Below are positions 27,621-36,789 of a stretch of 47,740 nt of DNA, one piece after another. The notes beneath the pieces were generated by a model, which was given only the letters and a program-made list of their open reading frames with translations, made no database searches and had not been told where the DNA came from. Numbering within the stretch: the first letter of the stretch is position 1; every line of letters starts with the position of its first letter. The stretch is taken from NCBI RefSeq assembly GCF_003628475.1, contig NZ_RCAA01000041.1, positions 95,681-143,420 of the forward strand, written 5' to 3'. A program made the translations under genes and the position numbers. Source of the stretch: Enterobacter sp. R1(2018). Lineage in GTDB: Bacteria > Pseudomonadota > Gammaproteobacteria > Enterobacterales > Enterobacteriaceae.

Positions 27621-30340
27621 TTACTGCCAGCCGTAACGACGGGCGTAAAAGCCTTTTACGGCTTGGGTCAAGGTCATGTAGCCGCCGAGGATCAGCACCA
27701 GCCACGGGAAGTAGCTAAGCGGCAGCGCCTGGAGATGCAGATAGCCTGCCAGCGGCGAGAACGGCAGCGCGATACCCACCGTCATCACCACCAGCGTCAT
27801 CACCATCAGCGGCCACGCGCTTCGGCTTTGGATAAACGGGATGCGACGGGTGCGAATCATATGCACAATCAGCGTTTGCGACAGCAGGCCCACCACGAAC
27901 CAGCCGGACTGGAACAGGGTTTGCGCCTCCGGCACGTTAGCCTGGAATACCCACCACATGACGCAGAACGTCATGATGTCAAAGATGGAGCTGATGGGGC
28001 CGAAGAACACCATAAAGCGTCCTAAATCCGACGGATTCCAGCGCTGCGGTTTGGCAATTTGCTCATCGTCTACGTTATCGAACGGAATCGCCACCTGGGA
28101 GACATCGTACAGCAGATTCTGAATCAGTAAGTGAATCGGCAGCATCGGCAGAAACGGCAGGAAGGCGCTCGCCACCAGCACGCTGAAGACGTTACCGAAG
28201 TTTGAACTGGCGGTCATCTTGATGTATTTCAACATATTGGAAAATGTACGGCGCCCTTCAATGACGCCTTCTTCCAATACCATCAGGCTCTTTTCAAGCA
28301 GGATAATGTCCGCCGCTTCCCGGGCGATGTCCACCGCGCCGTCAACGGAGATGCCAATATCCGCGGCGCGCAGCGCCGGGGCATCGTTAATGCCATCGCC
28401 CATAAAGCCGACAACATGGCCTTCGCCGCGCAGCAGGCGCACGATGCGTTCTTTATGCATCGGCGTCAGACGAGCGAACAGCGTGGTGCGCAGCGCAAGA
28501 CGCGCAAGCTCCTCATCGCTGAGCTTTTCGATTTCGCAGCCGACCACCAGTTCGCCCACTTCCAGACCGACCTCGCGACACACCTTCGCCGCCACCAGCT
28601 CGCTATCGCCGGTAAGGATTTTGACGCTGATGCCGCTTTTTTTCAGCGCCTTCAGCGCCGGCGCGGTCGTCTCTTTCGGCGGATCGAGGAAAGCGATATA
28701 GCCTTCGAGGATCAGATCGGATTCATCAACGCGGCTATAGTCCCCCTCGCGCGCCGGCAGGAATTTAGTGGCAACGGCAACCACGCGTAATCCCTGACGA
28801 TTCAGATCGTCCGTCACGCGGCGAATGCGTTTTAGCATCGCGTCATTTAGCGGCACGACATCGCTGCCATGGCGAGCGTGCGTACAAACGCTAAGGACTT
28901 CCTGCAACGCCCCTTTGCAGATCAGCTGGTGAACCTGCGGCTCTTCGGAAACCACCACCGACATGCGGCGGCGTTCGAAGTCAAAGGGGATTTCATCCAC
29001 TTTGCGCCAGCGGGCCACGGCCTTGCGAACCTGGTCCATACCACGCTTTCCAGCACCGCCACGTCCAGCAGGTTTTTCAGCCCTGTCTGGTAATGGCTGT
29101 TCAGCCAGGCCGCATGCAGGACGCTGTCGCTTACGCTCCCCAGGATATCGGTATGCGTCTCCAGGATGATGCGGTCCTGGGTCAGGGTGCCGGTTTTATC
29201 GGTGCACAGAATATCCATAGCGCCGAAGTTCTGAATAGCGTCCAGGTGTTTGACGATCACCTTCTGCTTTGAGAGTTTCACCGCCCCGCGGGCAAGGGTT
29301 GAGGTGACGATCATCGGCAGCATTTCAGGCGTCAGGCCAACCGCCACGGAGAGCGAGAACAATGCCGCCTCCCACCAGTCGCCTTTGGTGAAGCCGTTGA
29401 TCAGCAATACCACCGGCACCATCACCAGCATAAAGCGAATCAGCAGCCAGCTTACCCGGCTAATGCCCTGCTGAAACGCGTTGGGTTCGTTCTCCTGCTG
29501 GGTTACCCGTCCGGCAAGCTGGCCGAACCAGGTATTGCCGCCGGTCGCGATCACCATCGCCAGCGCCGTACCGCTCACCACGTTGGTGCCCATAAAGCAC
29601 AGCGTAGCGCACTCAAGCGGGTTGCCGTGCTGTGGTGCTGCGCCGCTTACCGCCGCTTTCTCAACAGGCAGCGATTCGCCGGTCAGCGAAGCCTGGGCCA
29701 CGAACAGATCGCGAGCGCGAATTATCCGCAAATCCGCCGGGATCATGTCCCCCGCCGACAGTTTTACGATATCGCCCGGCACCAGCCGATCGAGAGGAAT
29801 TTCAACATACCCGCTCTCACCTTTTTCATTGATAACGCGCATCGCGGTGGCGGTATTGCTGACCATCGCCTTAAGGGCGTCCGCCGCTTTGGTGGAGCGG
29901 GCTTCCTGAATAAAGTTAAGCAGCGTTGAGATAATCACCATCAGCGCGATGACCCCTGCGCCGAACAGGTCGTCTTCTGTGGCGTAGGAAAAAATGCCCA
30001 GCAGCGTCAGCAGCAGGTTGAACGGATTGCGGTAGCAGCCCCACAGATGCTTCCACCACGGCGCCGGCGCCTGGGTGGGGATCTGGTTCGGGCCGTGCGC
30101 TTCCAGCGCGTCTTCCACTTCGCGCTCGTTGAGGCCTTCGGGATGGCTGGAAAACTCGCGATAGAGTTGCTCTTCGCTCGCGTAAGCATATTTCAGGCAG
30201 GCTTCGCTAAGCGTTGCGGGAATATCCGTTGCTTGCGCAACGGTTTTGCCATCCGGCATAGGGTCACGCTGGATCAGGCGGCGTGGCAGATGGCGGCTAA
30301 GTTGTGAAAACAACTGCCGGGTCAGGTTTTTAAACAGCAT
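27621..30340 (-). pseudogene. mgtA: Magnesium-transporting P-type ATPase MgtA, interrupted by a one-base frameshift near 29041
   Basis: The first frame (30340 to 28922) gives MgtA residues to about 434 (NLLDVAVLESV), including LTGESLPVEK and the phosphorylation motif DKTGTLT. It then runs on in the wrong frame. The second frame (29039 to 27621) continues with DQVRKAVARWRKVDEIPFDF and carries KGALQEVL, TGDSELVA, GDGINDAPAL and the last membrane segments ending KGFYARRYGWQ. One added base near 29041 restores about 906 residues, against 898 in E. coli. MgtA imports magnesium at low external levels, powered by ATP. Because all domains are intact, a sequencing error or very recent mutation is likely. 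The PhoP box, mgtL and leader are present upstream. Confidence 0.88.
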
Positions 30341-30608
30341 AATAGTCCCTTAGCGCCGTATAATACGGCGCCTGGCTGTCCTGCGGGCGCGGCTGAGCCC
30401 ACCTTGCAGGTCATATTTTTATTCAGCAGGGATCGACAAATTGTGAATCGCTGCCTTACGGGTTCCGGTAAGGCAGACGCTTCGAAGAAGGGCGGCTTAC
30501 CGGATGGTTCCTGTTTTCACAGGGTCAGGACTGGGATCGGGTTCCATGTCGCCTCCGGTTGAAAATTAAGATGAATGCTTTCGTGCGCCTGCTGGCGCAG
30601 ATCAAAGT
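30341..30608 (-). ncRNA. mgtA 5' leader (Mg2+-responsive leader region)
   Basis: About 268 bases separate the predicted start of transcription from the mgtA ATG, as in Salmonella and E. coli, where this leader stops elongation at high magnesium. Stems seen: CCTGT / ACAGG with a four-base loop (30510-30523) inside mgtL, CTGCCTTAC / GTAAGGCAG (30451-30476), and GCGCCGTAT / ATACGGCGC (30353-30371) just before the AAGGGA ribosome site. Whether the pairings switch as in Salmonella is not shown. Confidence 0.7.
30497..30547 (-). CDS. mgtL: mgtA leader peptide MgtL (variant)
   Basis: A 16-residue proline-containing peptide, MEPDPSPDPVKTGTIR, with a GGAGG ribosome site. The first half corresponds to E. 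coli MgtL ([17 protein letters not shown]); the second half, including the Arg-rich part, is different. In Salmonella, slow translation of the Pro codons when proline or magnesium is low lets transcription continue into mgtA. The four Pro codons are kept, which supports the same role. It was too short to be found by length and was recognised from its position between the PhoP box and mgtA. Confidence 0.78.
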   Translation of the reverse strand: MEPDPSPDPVKTGTIR

Positions 30609-30632
30609 GCCAATAGGGTACGCCTGTAAAAC

Positions 30633-30649
30633 TAAACCCTTTGTAAACC
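30633..30649 (-). promoter_or_regulatory. PhoP box of mgtA
   Basis: On the minus strand the sequence is GGTTTA-CAAAG-GGTTTA, a perfect PhoP tandem repeat. A -10-like TACCCTAT follows about 12 bases downstream, as expected for a PhoP-activated promoter lacking a good -35. It predicts induction at low magnesium by PhoPQ. Confidence 0.9.
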
Positions 30650-30733
30650 AGATTTTGCCCATTGCGAATTGTTGGATAGCATTACTTAAATGATGAACTC
30701 ACCAGTCATTGAACGACGGGAAAAACCAGAACA

Positions 30734-31681
30734 ATGCAAAACCGCCTCACCATTAAAGATATCGCGCGACTGAGCGGCGTGGGTAAATCCACCGTCTCTC
30801 GTGTTCTGAACAATGAAAGCGGTGTCAGCGCGCGCACGCGTGAACGGGTCGAAGCGGTGATGAGGCAGGAAGGGTTCTCCCCCTCTCGTTCGGCGCGCGC
30901 GATGCGCGGCCAAAGCGATAAAGTGGTGGCGATAATCGTCACGCGCCTGGATTCTCTTTCGGAAAACCTGGCGGTGCAAACCATGCTGCCGGGCCTTTAT
31001 GAACAGGGCTACGACCCGATCATGATGGAAAGCCAGTTTGATCCGGACCTGGTGGAAGAACATCTGGGCATGCTGCAGCGGCGCAACATTGACGGCGTTA
31101 TCCTGTTTGGCTTTACCGGCATTAGCGAAAAAATGCTGCATCCCTGGCAGTCCACGCTGGTGCTGATAGCGCGCGATGCGAAAGGATTCTCCTCGGTCTG
31201 CTACGACGACGAAGGCGCCATTGAGATTCTGATGTCGGCGCTTTATCAACAGGGCCATCGCCATATCAGCTTCCTCGGCGTTCCCCATAGCGACGTCACC
31301 ACAGGATTACGCCGCCATGAGGCTTACCTCGCATTTTGCAAAAAACACAAACTTATCCCAAAGGTGGCGCTGCCGGGCCTGGCGATGAAACAGGGCTACG
31401 AACACGTGGCGGAAGTGCTGCTGCCTGAAACCACCGCCCTGCTGTGCGCAACCGATACGCTCGCGCTCGGCGCCAGTAAATATCTCCAGGAGCAACAGCG
31501 CACCAGCCTGCAGCTCGCAAGCGTGGGCAACACGCCGCTGATGAAATTCCTTCACCCGGAGATAATTACCGTCGATCCAGGCTATGCGGAAGCCGGTCGA
31601 CAGGCGGCCCTGCAGCTTATCGGCCAGATAAATCAAACCCTCGCTATTCGCCAGCTCGTTATCCCAGGCGTGCTTCAGTAA
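30734..31681 (+). CDS. treR: Trehalose operon repressor TreR
   Basis: A 315-residue LacI-family repressor, the same length as in E. coli. The helix-turn-helix is LTIKDIARLSGVGKSTVSRVLNNESGVSARTRERV in residues 5-40, and the effector domain holds FGFTGISEKML and LGVPHSDVTTGLRRHEAY. In E. coli trehalose-6-phosphate is the inducer and trehalose antagonises it. It is divergent from mgtA and followed by treB; the TreR operator lies between treR and treB, so treR itself has a separate promoter in the mgtA side region. Confidence 0.96.
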   Translation: MQNRLTIKDIARLSGVGKSTVSRVLNNESGVSARTRERVEAVMRQEGFSPSRSARAMRGQSDKVVAIIVTRLDSLSENLAVQTMLPGLYEQGYDPIMMESQFDPDLVEEHLGMLQRRNIDGVILFGFTGISEKMLHPWQSTLVLIARDAKGFSSVCYDDEGAIEILMSALYQQGHRHISFLGVPHSDVTTGLRRHEAYLAFCKKHKLIPKVALPGLAMKQGYEHVAEVLLPETTALLCATDTLALGASKYLQEQQRTSLQLASVGNTPLMKFLHPEIITVDPGYAEAGRQAALQLIGQINQTLAIRQLVIPGVLQ

Positions 31682-31721
31682 ACAGCCGATCGTCGGTTTA
31701 TTGTGATCGTCGCCCGATTCC

Positions 31722-31733
31722 GGGAACGTTCCC
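31722..31733 (+). promoter_or_regulatory. TreR operator upstream of treB
   Basis: Perfect palindrome GGGAACGTTCCC, the form known for the E. coli treB operator. A weak CRP-like half site TGTGA (31702-31706) lies just upstream. Confidence 0.82.
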
Positions 31734-31801
31734 ATTTTCGCCGAAAGGATTACCGGATACCCTTGCAGGCAGGTCACTACTCCTTCCTCGGGGCTAAAAA
31801 A

Positions 31802-33220
31802 ATGAGCAAAGTGAAACAACAGGATATCGACAGGCTGATAGAGCTGGTGGGCGGACGCGAAAATATCGCCACCGTCAGCCACTGCATTACCCGGCTGCGT
31901 TTTGTGCTGAACAATACGGCGATTGCCAGGCCGAAAGAGATCGAAAATCTGTCGATGGTAAAAGGCTGCTTTACCAACGCCGGGCAGTTCCAGGTGGTTA
32001 TCGGCACCGACGTCGGCGACTACTACCAGGCGCTGATCGCCACCAGCGGCCACCGCACCGCCGATAAAGAGCAGGCAAAGCTCGCCGCCCGCCAGAACAT
32101 GAAATGGCACGAGCGTTTAATCTCGCATTTTGCGGAGATTTTCTTTCCCCTGCTGCCTGCGCTGATAAGCGGAGGGCTGATTCTCGGCTTCCGTAACGTG
32201 ATTGGCGACCTGCCGATGAGTAACGGCCAGACGCTGGCGCAGATGTACCCGTCGCTGCAAAGCATTTATGACTTCCTGTGGCTGATTGGCGAGGCGATTT
32301 TCTTCTATTTGCCGGTGGGTATTTGCTGGTCCGCCGTGCGCAAAATGGGCGGGACGCCTATCCTTGGTATCGTGCTCGGCGTAACGCTTGTTTCACCGCA
32401 GCTGATGAACGCCTACGATTTGGGCACTAAAATTCCGGACGTATGGAACTTCGGCCTGTTTACCATTGCGAAGGTCGGCTACCAGGCGCAGGTCATTCCG
32501 GCGCTGCTGGCGGGGCTGGCTCTTGGCTTTATTGAGACGCGTCTGAAACGCATTGTGCCGGATTACCTCTATCTTGTAATAGTGCCGGTGTGTTCACTGA
32601 TTCTGGCCGTGTTCCTCGCCCACGCGTTTATCGGACCGTTCGGACGCTGGATTGGCGACGGCGTAGCCTTCGCGGTTCGCCACCTTATGACCGGCAGCTT
32701 TGCGCCCGTTGGCGCGGCGCTCTTTGGCTTCCTGTATGCGCCGCTGGTGATAACCGGCGTGCATCAGACAACGCTCGCCATTGATATGCAGATGATTCAG
32801 AACATGGGCGGCACGCCGGTGTGGCCGCTGATTGCGCTGTCTAACATTGCTCAGGCTTCGGCGGTTGTGGGCATCATTATCTGCAGCCGGAAAAACAACG
32901 AACGGGAAATTTCAGTACCGGCGGCGATCTCGGCCTTTCTGGGCGTCACCGAACCGGCAATGTACGGGATTAACCTGAAATACCGCTTCCCGATGCTGTG
33001 CGCGATGATCGGTTCCGGGATTGCGGGCCTGCTGTGCGGCCTCAACGGCGTGGTGGCGAACGGCATCGGCGTTGGCGGCCTGCCCGGCATTCTGTCGATT
33101 CAGCCGCGCTACTGGGAGGTTTACGCCATGGCTATGCTGATTGCGGTGGTTATCCCGATTATGCTGACGACGGCGGTGTATAAACGCAGGTTCCGTCAGG
33201 GCAAGCTGCTGGTGGTTTAG
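31802..33220 (+). CDS. treB: Trehalose-specific PTS transporter, EIIBC component TreB
   Basis: A 472-residue phosphotransferase permease. The IIB domain comes first, with the phosphorylated Cys in TVSHCITRLRFVL near residue 27; the membrane IIC domain (from about residue 105) carries the GITEP-type motif as LGVTEPAMYGINLKYRF. It imports trehalose as trehalose-6-phosphate; no IIA domain is attached, so the glucose-type IIA (Crr) must donate phosphate, as in E. coli. The frame is open from 31703, but the family starts MSKVKQQDIDRL at 31802. It is co-transcribed with treC under the TreR operator. Confidence 0.97.
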   Translation: MSKVKQQDIDRLIELVGGRENIATVSHCITRLRFVLNNTAIARPKEIENLSMVKGCFTNAGQFQVVIGTDVGDYYQALIATSGHRTADKEQAKLAARQNMKWHERLISHFAEIFFPLLPALISGGLILGFRNVIGDLPMSNGQTLAQMYPSLQSIYDFLWLIGEAIFFYLPVGICWSAVRKMGGTPILGIVLGVTLVSPQLMNAYDLGTKIPDVWNFGLFTIAKVGYQAQVIPALLAGLALGFIETRLKRIVPDYLYLVIVPVCSLILAVFLAHAFIGPFGRWIGDGVAFAVRHLMTGSFAPVGAALFGFLYAPLVITGVHQTTLAIDMQMIQNMGGTPVWPLIALSNIAQASAVVGIIICSRKNNEREISVPAAISAFLGVTEPAMYGINLKYRFPMLCAMIGSGIAGLLCGLNGVVANGIGVGGLPGILSIQPRYWEVYAMAMLIAVVIPIMLTTAVYKRRFRQGKLLVV

Positions 33221-33228
33221 TTTTTACC

Positions 33229-33247
33229 GGGGCCGGTTATTGGCCCC
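33229..33247 (+). other. Stem-loop between treB and treC
   Basis: GGGGCC / GGCCCC with a seven-base loop, eight bases after the treB stop. There is no T-run, so it more likely modulates mRNA stability or the treB:treC ratio than terminates. Confidence 0.5.
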
Positions 33248-33266
33248 TTAGCTTTAGGAAAGCGCT

Positions 33267-34928
33267 ATGAATACAACGCCTCCATGGTGGCAACATGGTG
33301 TCATCTATCAGATCTACCCGAAGAGTTTTCAGGATACGACCGGCAACGGCACCGGTGATTTAATCGGCGTAATTAAGCGCCTCGACTACCTGAAGCTGCT
33401 CGGCGTGGACGCAATCTGGCTGACGCCGTTCTACGTCTCGCCGCAGGTGGATAACGGCTATGACGTGGCCAACTACTGCGCCATTGACCATAACTACGGC
33501 ACGCTGGATGATTTCGATTTGCTGGTCGCCGAAGCGCACGAGCGCGGGATCCGCATCATCCTTGATATGGTGTTTAACCACACCTCCACGCAGCACGCCT
33601 GGTTTCATGAGTCGCTGAACCCCGAAAGCTCGTTCCGTGAATTCTACATCTGGCGCGACGGCACGCCTGATATTTTACCCAACAACTGGCGTTCTAAATT
33701 TGGCGGCAACGCCTGGCGCTGGCACGCTGAAAGCGGCCAGTACTATCTGCACCTGTTTGCGCCTGAGCAGGCGGATCTCAACTGGGAAAATCCGCAGGTA
33801 CGCGCCGAGCTGAAAAAAGTGTGCGAGTTCTGGGCCGATCGTGGCGTGGACGGTTTGCGTCTGGACGTGATCAACCTGATCTCTAAAGATCAGGATTTTC
33901 CCAACGATATCGAAGGAGGCGATGGCCGCCGTTTTTATACCGACGGGCCGCGCATCCACGAGTATCTGCAGGAGTTCAGCCGCGATGTGTTCACCCCGCG
34001 CGGCCTGATGACGGTGGGCGAAATGTCCTCCACCACGCTTGATAACTGCCAGCAATACGCCGCGCTGGACGGAAACGAACTGTCGATGACGTTTAACTTC
34101 CACCACCTGAAGGTGGATTATCCCGGCGGGCAGAAATGGACGCTGGCGGAGCCGGACTTTGTGGCGCTGAAAGCGATCTTCAGCCACTGGCAGCAGGGAA
34201 TGCACAACGTCGCCTGGAATGCGCTGTTCTGGTGTAATCACGATCAGCCGCGCATCGTTTCTCGTTTCGGCGATGAGGGCGAGCTGCGGGTGCCGGCGGC
34301 GAAAATGCTGGCGATGGTGCTGCACGGCATGCAGGGCACGCCCTATATCTATCAGGGCGAAGAGCTGGGCATGACCAACCCACACTTCACGCGCATCATC
34401 GATTATCGCGATGTGGAAAGCCACAACATGTACGCCGAACTGCGCGCGCAGGGCCGCGACAGCGATAACCTGCTGGCGATCCTCGCGAGTAAATCCCGCG
34501 ACAACGGCCGTACGCCTATGCAGTGGGACGCCGGTGAAAATGCAGGCTTCACCAAAGGCACGCCGTGGATCAACCTGTGTGATAACTATCAGACTATTAA
34601 CGCCCAGGCGGCGGTGGACGATCCGGACTCCGTGTTTTACGCCTACCAGAAACTGGTCAAGCTGCGTAAAGCTCAGCCGGTCTTTACCTGGGGCAGCTAT
34701 CAGGATCTGCTGCCGGAGCATCCATACCTGTGGTGCTACCGCCGCGAATGGCAGGGCCAGACGCTGGTAGTCGCCGCTAACCTCAGCCGCAACAACCAGT
34801 GGTGGATGCCGGAAGCCTTCGAGGGCGACTGGGAGGTGTTAATGAGCAACTACGCCGAGGCGGCGGACAGGCCCGGCGAGATCAGCCTGCGGCCTTACGA
34901 GGCCGTTTACTGGCTACAGCGCTCCTGA
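33267..34928 (+). CDS. treC: Trehalose-6-phosphate hydrolase TreC
   Basis: A 553-residue GH13 enzyme that splits trehalose-6-phosphate into glucose and glucose-6-phosphate in the cytoplasm. The catalytic Asp is near residue 200 in GLRLDVINLISKD, the acid Glu near 252 in VGEMSS, and the third Asp near 325 in NHDQPR. The N-terminus WWQHGVIYQIYPKSFQDTTG is typical. Length matches E. coli TreC (551). It follows treB by 46 bases with an AGGAAA ribosome site; a hairpin with T-run ends the operon. Confidence 0.97.
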   Translation: MNTTPPWWQHGVIYQIYPKSFQDTTGNGTGDLIGVIKRLDYLKLLGVDAIWLTPFYVSPQVDNGYDVANYCAIDHNYGTLDDFDLLVAEAHERGIRIILDMVFNHTSTQHAWFHESLNPESSFREFYIWRDGTPDILPNNWRSKFGGNAWRWHAESGQYYLHLFAPEQADLNWENPQVRAELKKVCEFWADRGVDGLRLDVINLISKDQDFPNDIEGGDGRRFYTDGPRIHEYLQEFSRDVFTPRGLMTVGEMSSTTLDNCQQYAALDGNELSMTFNFHHLKVDYPGGQKWTLAEPDFVALKAIFSHWQQGMHNVAWNALFWCNHDQPRIVSRFGDEGELRVPAAKMLAMVLHGMQGTPYIYQGEELGMTNPHFTRIIDYRDVESHNMYAELRAQGRDSDNLLAILASKSRDNGRTPMQWDAGENAGFTKGTPWINLCDNYQTINAQAAVDDPDSVFYAYQKLVKLRKAQPVFTWGSYQDLLPEHPYLWCYRREWQGQTLVVAANLSRNNQWWMPEAFEGDWEVLMSNYAEAADRPGEISLRPYEAVYWLQRS

Positions 34929-34997
34929 CCTCTCCTGATCCCTCTCCCCGAAAGGGAGAGGGGTTTTCTTCCTCACCTGACGGGGAGAGCCAGAATG
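34926..34997. repeat. Terminator-like hairpin repeat after treC
   Basis: CCCTCTCCC (34940-34948) with GGGAGAGGG (34954-34962) and TTTTCTT after it can end the treBC transcript. The whole unit, ending GAATGAGGG, resembles the repeat after pepA (8682-8762), so it is a dispersed repeat serving as terminator. Confidence 0.65.
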
Positions 34998-35010
34998 AGG
35001 GCATCCGTTC

Positions 35011-35544
35011 TCACCTCTCTTTCAAATCCTGAATCCGGCTCAGCCAGTACGTTACGCCCTCGTCAATCAGCGCGTCGGTAATGTCATTCGCGCCCTGAAT
35101 CAATGCGGGTTTCTGCCAGATCATGCCCGTCATATTGCTCATCGCCTGTAGCGGCAACAGCAGCGCGTCGGTGGCATAGCGATTGTATCCTTCCGGCGTA
35201 TAGGCCTGCGCGCTTCCGCCGGTTGAGGTCATCACCAGCAGCTTTTTACCGTGCAGCGCTTTGCCCTGGCTGCCGTAGGCAAAACCGTAGGTCAGCACCT
35301 GATCCTGCCACTCTTTAAGGATCGAAGGCGTGCTGTACCACCAGAACGGAAACAGCAAAACGACCGAATCATGGCGGGTCAGCAGCGCCTGCTCACGCTG
35401 GACGTCTATGCGGAAATCAGGATATTCGCGGGTCAGTTCGTGAACCGTGACGTTCGGCAGGCCGGTAAATGCTGCGAGAGCGGCCTTGCTTATACGCGAT
35501 TGATCGGGATAGCGGTGCGCCGCCAGGATCAGGATCTTTTTCAT
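35011..35544 (-). CDS. NAD(P)H oxidoreductase, KefF/MdaB-like flavodoxin-fold family
   Basis: A 177-residue protein of the flavodoxin-like NAD(P)H dehydrogenase (quinone) family. Seen are the N-terminal strand-loop KKILILAAHRYPDQSRISKA that binds FMN phosphate, the VVLLFPFWWYSTPSILKEWQDQVLTYGFAYG stretch that forms the flavin and substrate pocket, and GKKLLVMTSTGGSAQAYTPEG. Members reduce quinones or electrophiles by two electrons, and some (KefF) act as ancillary subunits of potassium efflux systems; no kef gene is adjacent. It is divergent from a LysR-type regulator, which probably controls it in response to quinones or electrophiles. The exact substrate is unknown. Confidence 0.85.
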   Translation of the reverse strand: MKKILILAAHRYPDQSRISKAALAAFTGLPNVTVHELTREYPDFRIDVQREQALLTRHDSVVLLFPFWWYSTPSILKEWQDQVLTYGFAYGSQGKALHGKKLLVMTSTGGSAQAYTPEGYNRYATDALLLPLQAMSNMTGMIWQKPALIQGANDITDALIDEGVTYWLSRIQDLKER

Positions 35545-35601
35545 GTTTTCCCCCTTCTGAGTTTCGATGCACCTATCATTTCAAATAGCGCCGCATACCT
35601 G

Positions 35602-35619
35602 TAGCCTTAATCAAGGCAT
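35602..35619. promoter_or_regulatory. Candidate LysR-type operator
   Basis: TAGCCTTAATCAAGGCATA region with the palindrome GCCTT-AATC-AAGGC (35604-35617), fitting a T-N11-A LysR box, midway between the divergent reductase gene and the LysR gene. Confidence 0.5.
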
Positions 35620-35645
35620 ATCTGTTTCAACCAAAGGTTTAAAGC

Positions 35646-36527
35646 ATGACCCTTTCACCTGACGTTCATCGTCTGCTTCCCGCGTTCCTCGCCGCCGCCG
35701 ACTGCCAGAGCTTTTCTGAGGCGGCCCGGCAGCTGGGCGTTACGCCAGCCGCCGTCAGCAAAAGCGTGCGTCAGCTGGAGCAGCGGCTTGGCATGACGCT
35801 GTTTGGGCGCAACACGCATTTCGTTGTGCTCACCGACGAAGGCGCGGCCCTGCGGGAACAGGTCGCTCCGCTTTGTTACGCCCTGAACCAGGCACTTGTC
35901 AGCCCGATTGCCGAACCTGCGGGCCTGCTGCGCGTAAGCGTCATTCCCGGCTTTGGGCGTCATGCCCTGCTCCCGCAGCTCGGCGAGTTTCAACTACGCT
36001 ACCCGCAAATTCGTTTTGAGCTGTCGATGGACGCCCGCAGCGTAAATTTAATCGGGGAAAGAATTGACGTGGCGATTGGTCAGCGCACCCTGCATGAACG
36101 CCGCGTCGTCACGCGTGAGCTTCGTCCTATGCGCATGATGATGGCGGCTTCGCCAGCCTATCTGTCCCGCTACGGCACGCCGCGTACGCCTGAAGATCTC
36201 GCGCATCACCGCTGTCTTGTTCATCGCAACCCGGGCAACGGACGGCTTCAGCAATGGCTGGGGGATGAAACGCTGATTGATGAGCACGCCGCATGGCTTA
36301 TCGCCACCATGCCGGACGCATTGATGGATGCAGCGATTGCCGGCATGGGCATTGTTTATCTTGCGGACTGGTATCTGGCGCAGCTGGTTAAAGAGGGTAA
36401 GCTTGTACCGTTACTTGCAGAGTATTACCCGGCCCCGCAAACGCTATGGGTGAAATATGCCGGAGGCAGACTGGCTCCCAGGACGCGGGTTTTTGTCGAC
36501 TATTTACTCGAAAAATTCAGCGCGTAA
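35646..36527 (+). CDS. LysR-family transcriptional regulator
   Basis: A 293-residue LysR-type regulator. The winged helix-turn-helix occupies residues 8-66 (FLAAADCQSFSEAARQLGVT, then AVSKSVRQLEQRLGMTLFGR); the rest is the periplasmic-binding-like effector domain of the CrgA type (LLRVSVIPGFGRHALLPQLG, and INLIGERIDVAIG-like NLIGERIDVAIGQR). It is divergent from, and likely regulates, the flavodoxin-fold oxidoreductase at 35011-35544, with the palindrome between them as the probable binding site. The effector is not evident. Confidence 0.88.
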   Translation: MTLSPDVHRLLPAFLAAADCQSFSEAARQLGVTPAAVSKSVRQLEQRLGMTLFGRNTHFVVLTDEGAALREQVAPLCYALNQALVSPIAEPAGLLRVSVIPGFGRHALLPQLGEFQLRYPQIRFELSMDARSVNLIGERIDVAIGQRTLHERRVVTRELRPMRMMMAASPAYLSRYGTPRTPEDLAHHRCLVHRNPGNGRLQQWLGDETLIDEHAAWLIATMPDALMDAAIAGMGIVYLADWYLAQLVKEGKLVPLLAEYYPAPQTLWVKYAGGRLAPRTRVFVDYLLEKFSA

Positions 36528-36575
36528 ATTTGTTTTCTTTCTCACGCCCCATCTTTCCTGTACCCCCGATTTACT

Positions 36576-36589
36576 TTGTTCTAAATCAA
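36576..36589 (+). promoter_or_regulatory. FNR site upstream of nrdD
   Basis: TTGTTCTAAATCAA matches TTGAT-N4-ATCAA at 9 of 10 positions. FNR activates nrdDG in E. coli, so this is expected. Confidence 0.8.
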
Positions 36590-36615
36590 TAAAAGCGCAA
36601 ACATCTTTGGTGCAA

Positions 36616-36662
36616 GCACTATATATAGAACTTAAAATGCATCTCGCCACTACATCTTGTAT
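36616..36662 (+). promoter_or_regulatory. Pair of NrdR boxes upstream of nrdD
   Basis: GCACTATATATAGAAC (36616-36631) and CCACTACATCTTGTAT (36647-36662) begin exactly 31 bp apart, the three-helical-turn spacing of NrdR box pairs. The first box is close to the palindromic consensus and the second is weaker. NrdR represses ribonucleotide reductase genes when dATP is high. Confidence 0.88.
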
Positions 36663-36712
36663 TTATCGACTATTATAGCAACAGATCCTCAGGCATAACT
36701 CTGGGGATTATC

Positions 36713-36721
36713 TGTGGATAA
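36713..36721 (-). promoter_or_regulatory. DnaA box 1 before nrdD
   Basis: TGTGGATAA, the exact reverse complement of the DnaA consensus TTATCCACA. It sits in GGGATTATCTGTGGATAA, about 100 bp before the nrdD start. Confidence 0.6.
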
Positions 36722-36789
36722 AATGGAGTTGAATCCGGAAGCCCTTGGTCAAACGAGTGTATTTACGCTGCCGGACTCATCCATCCTCG

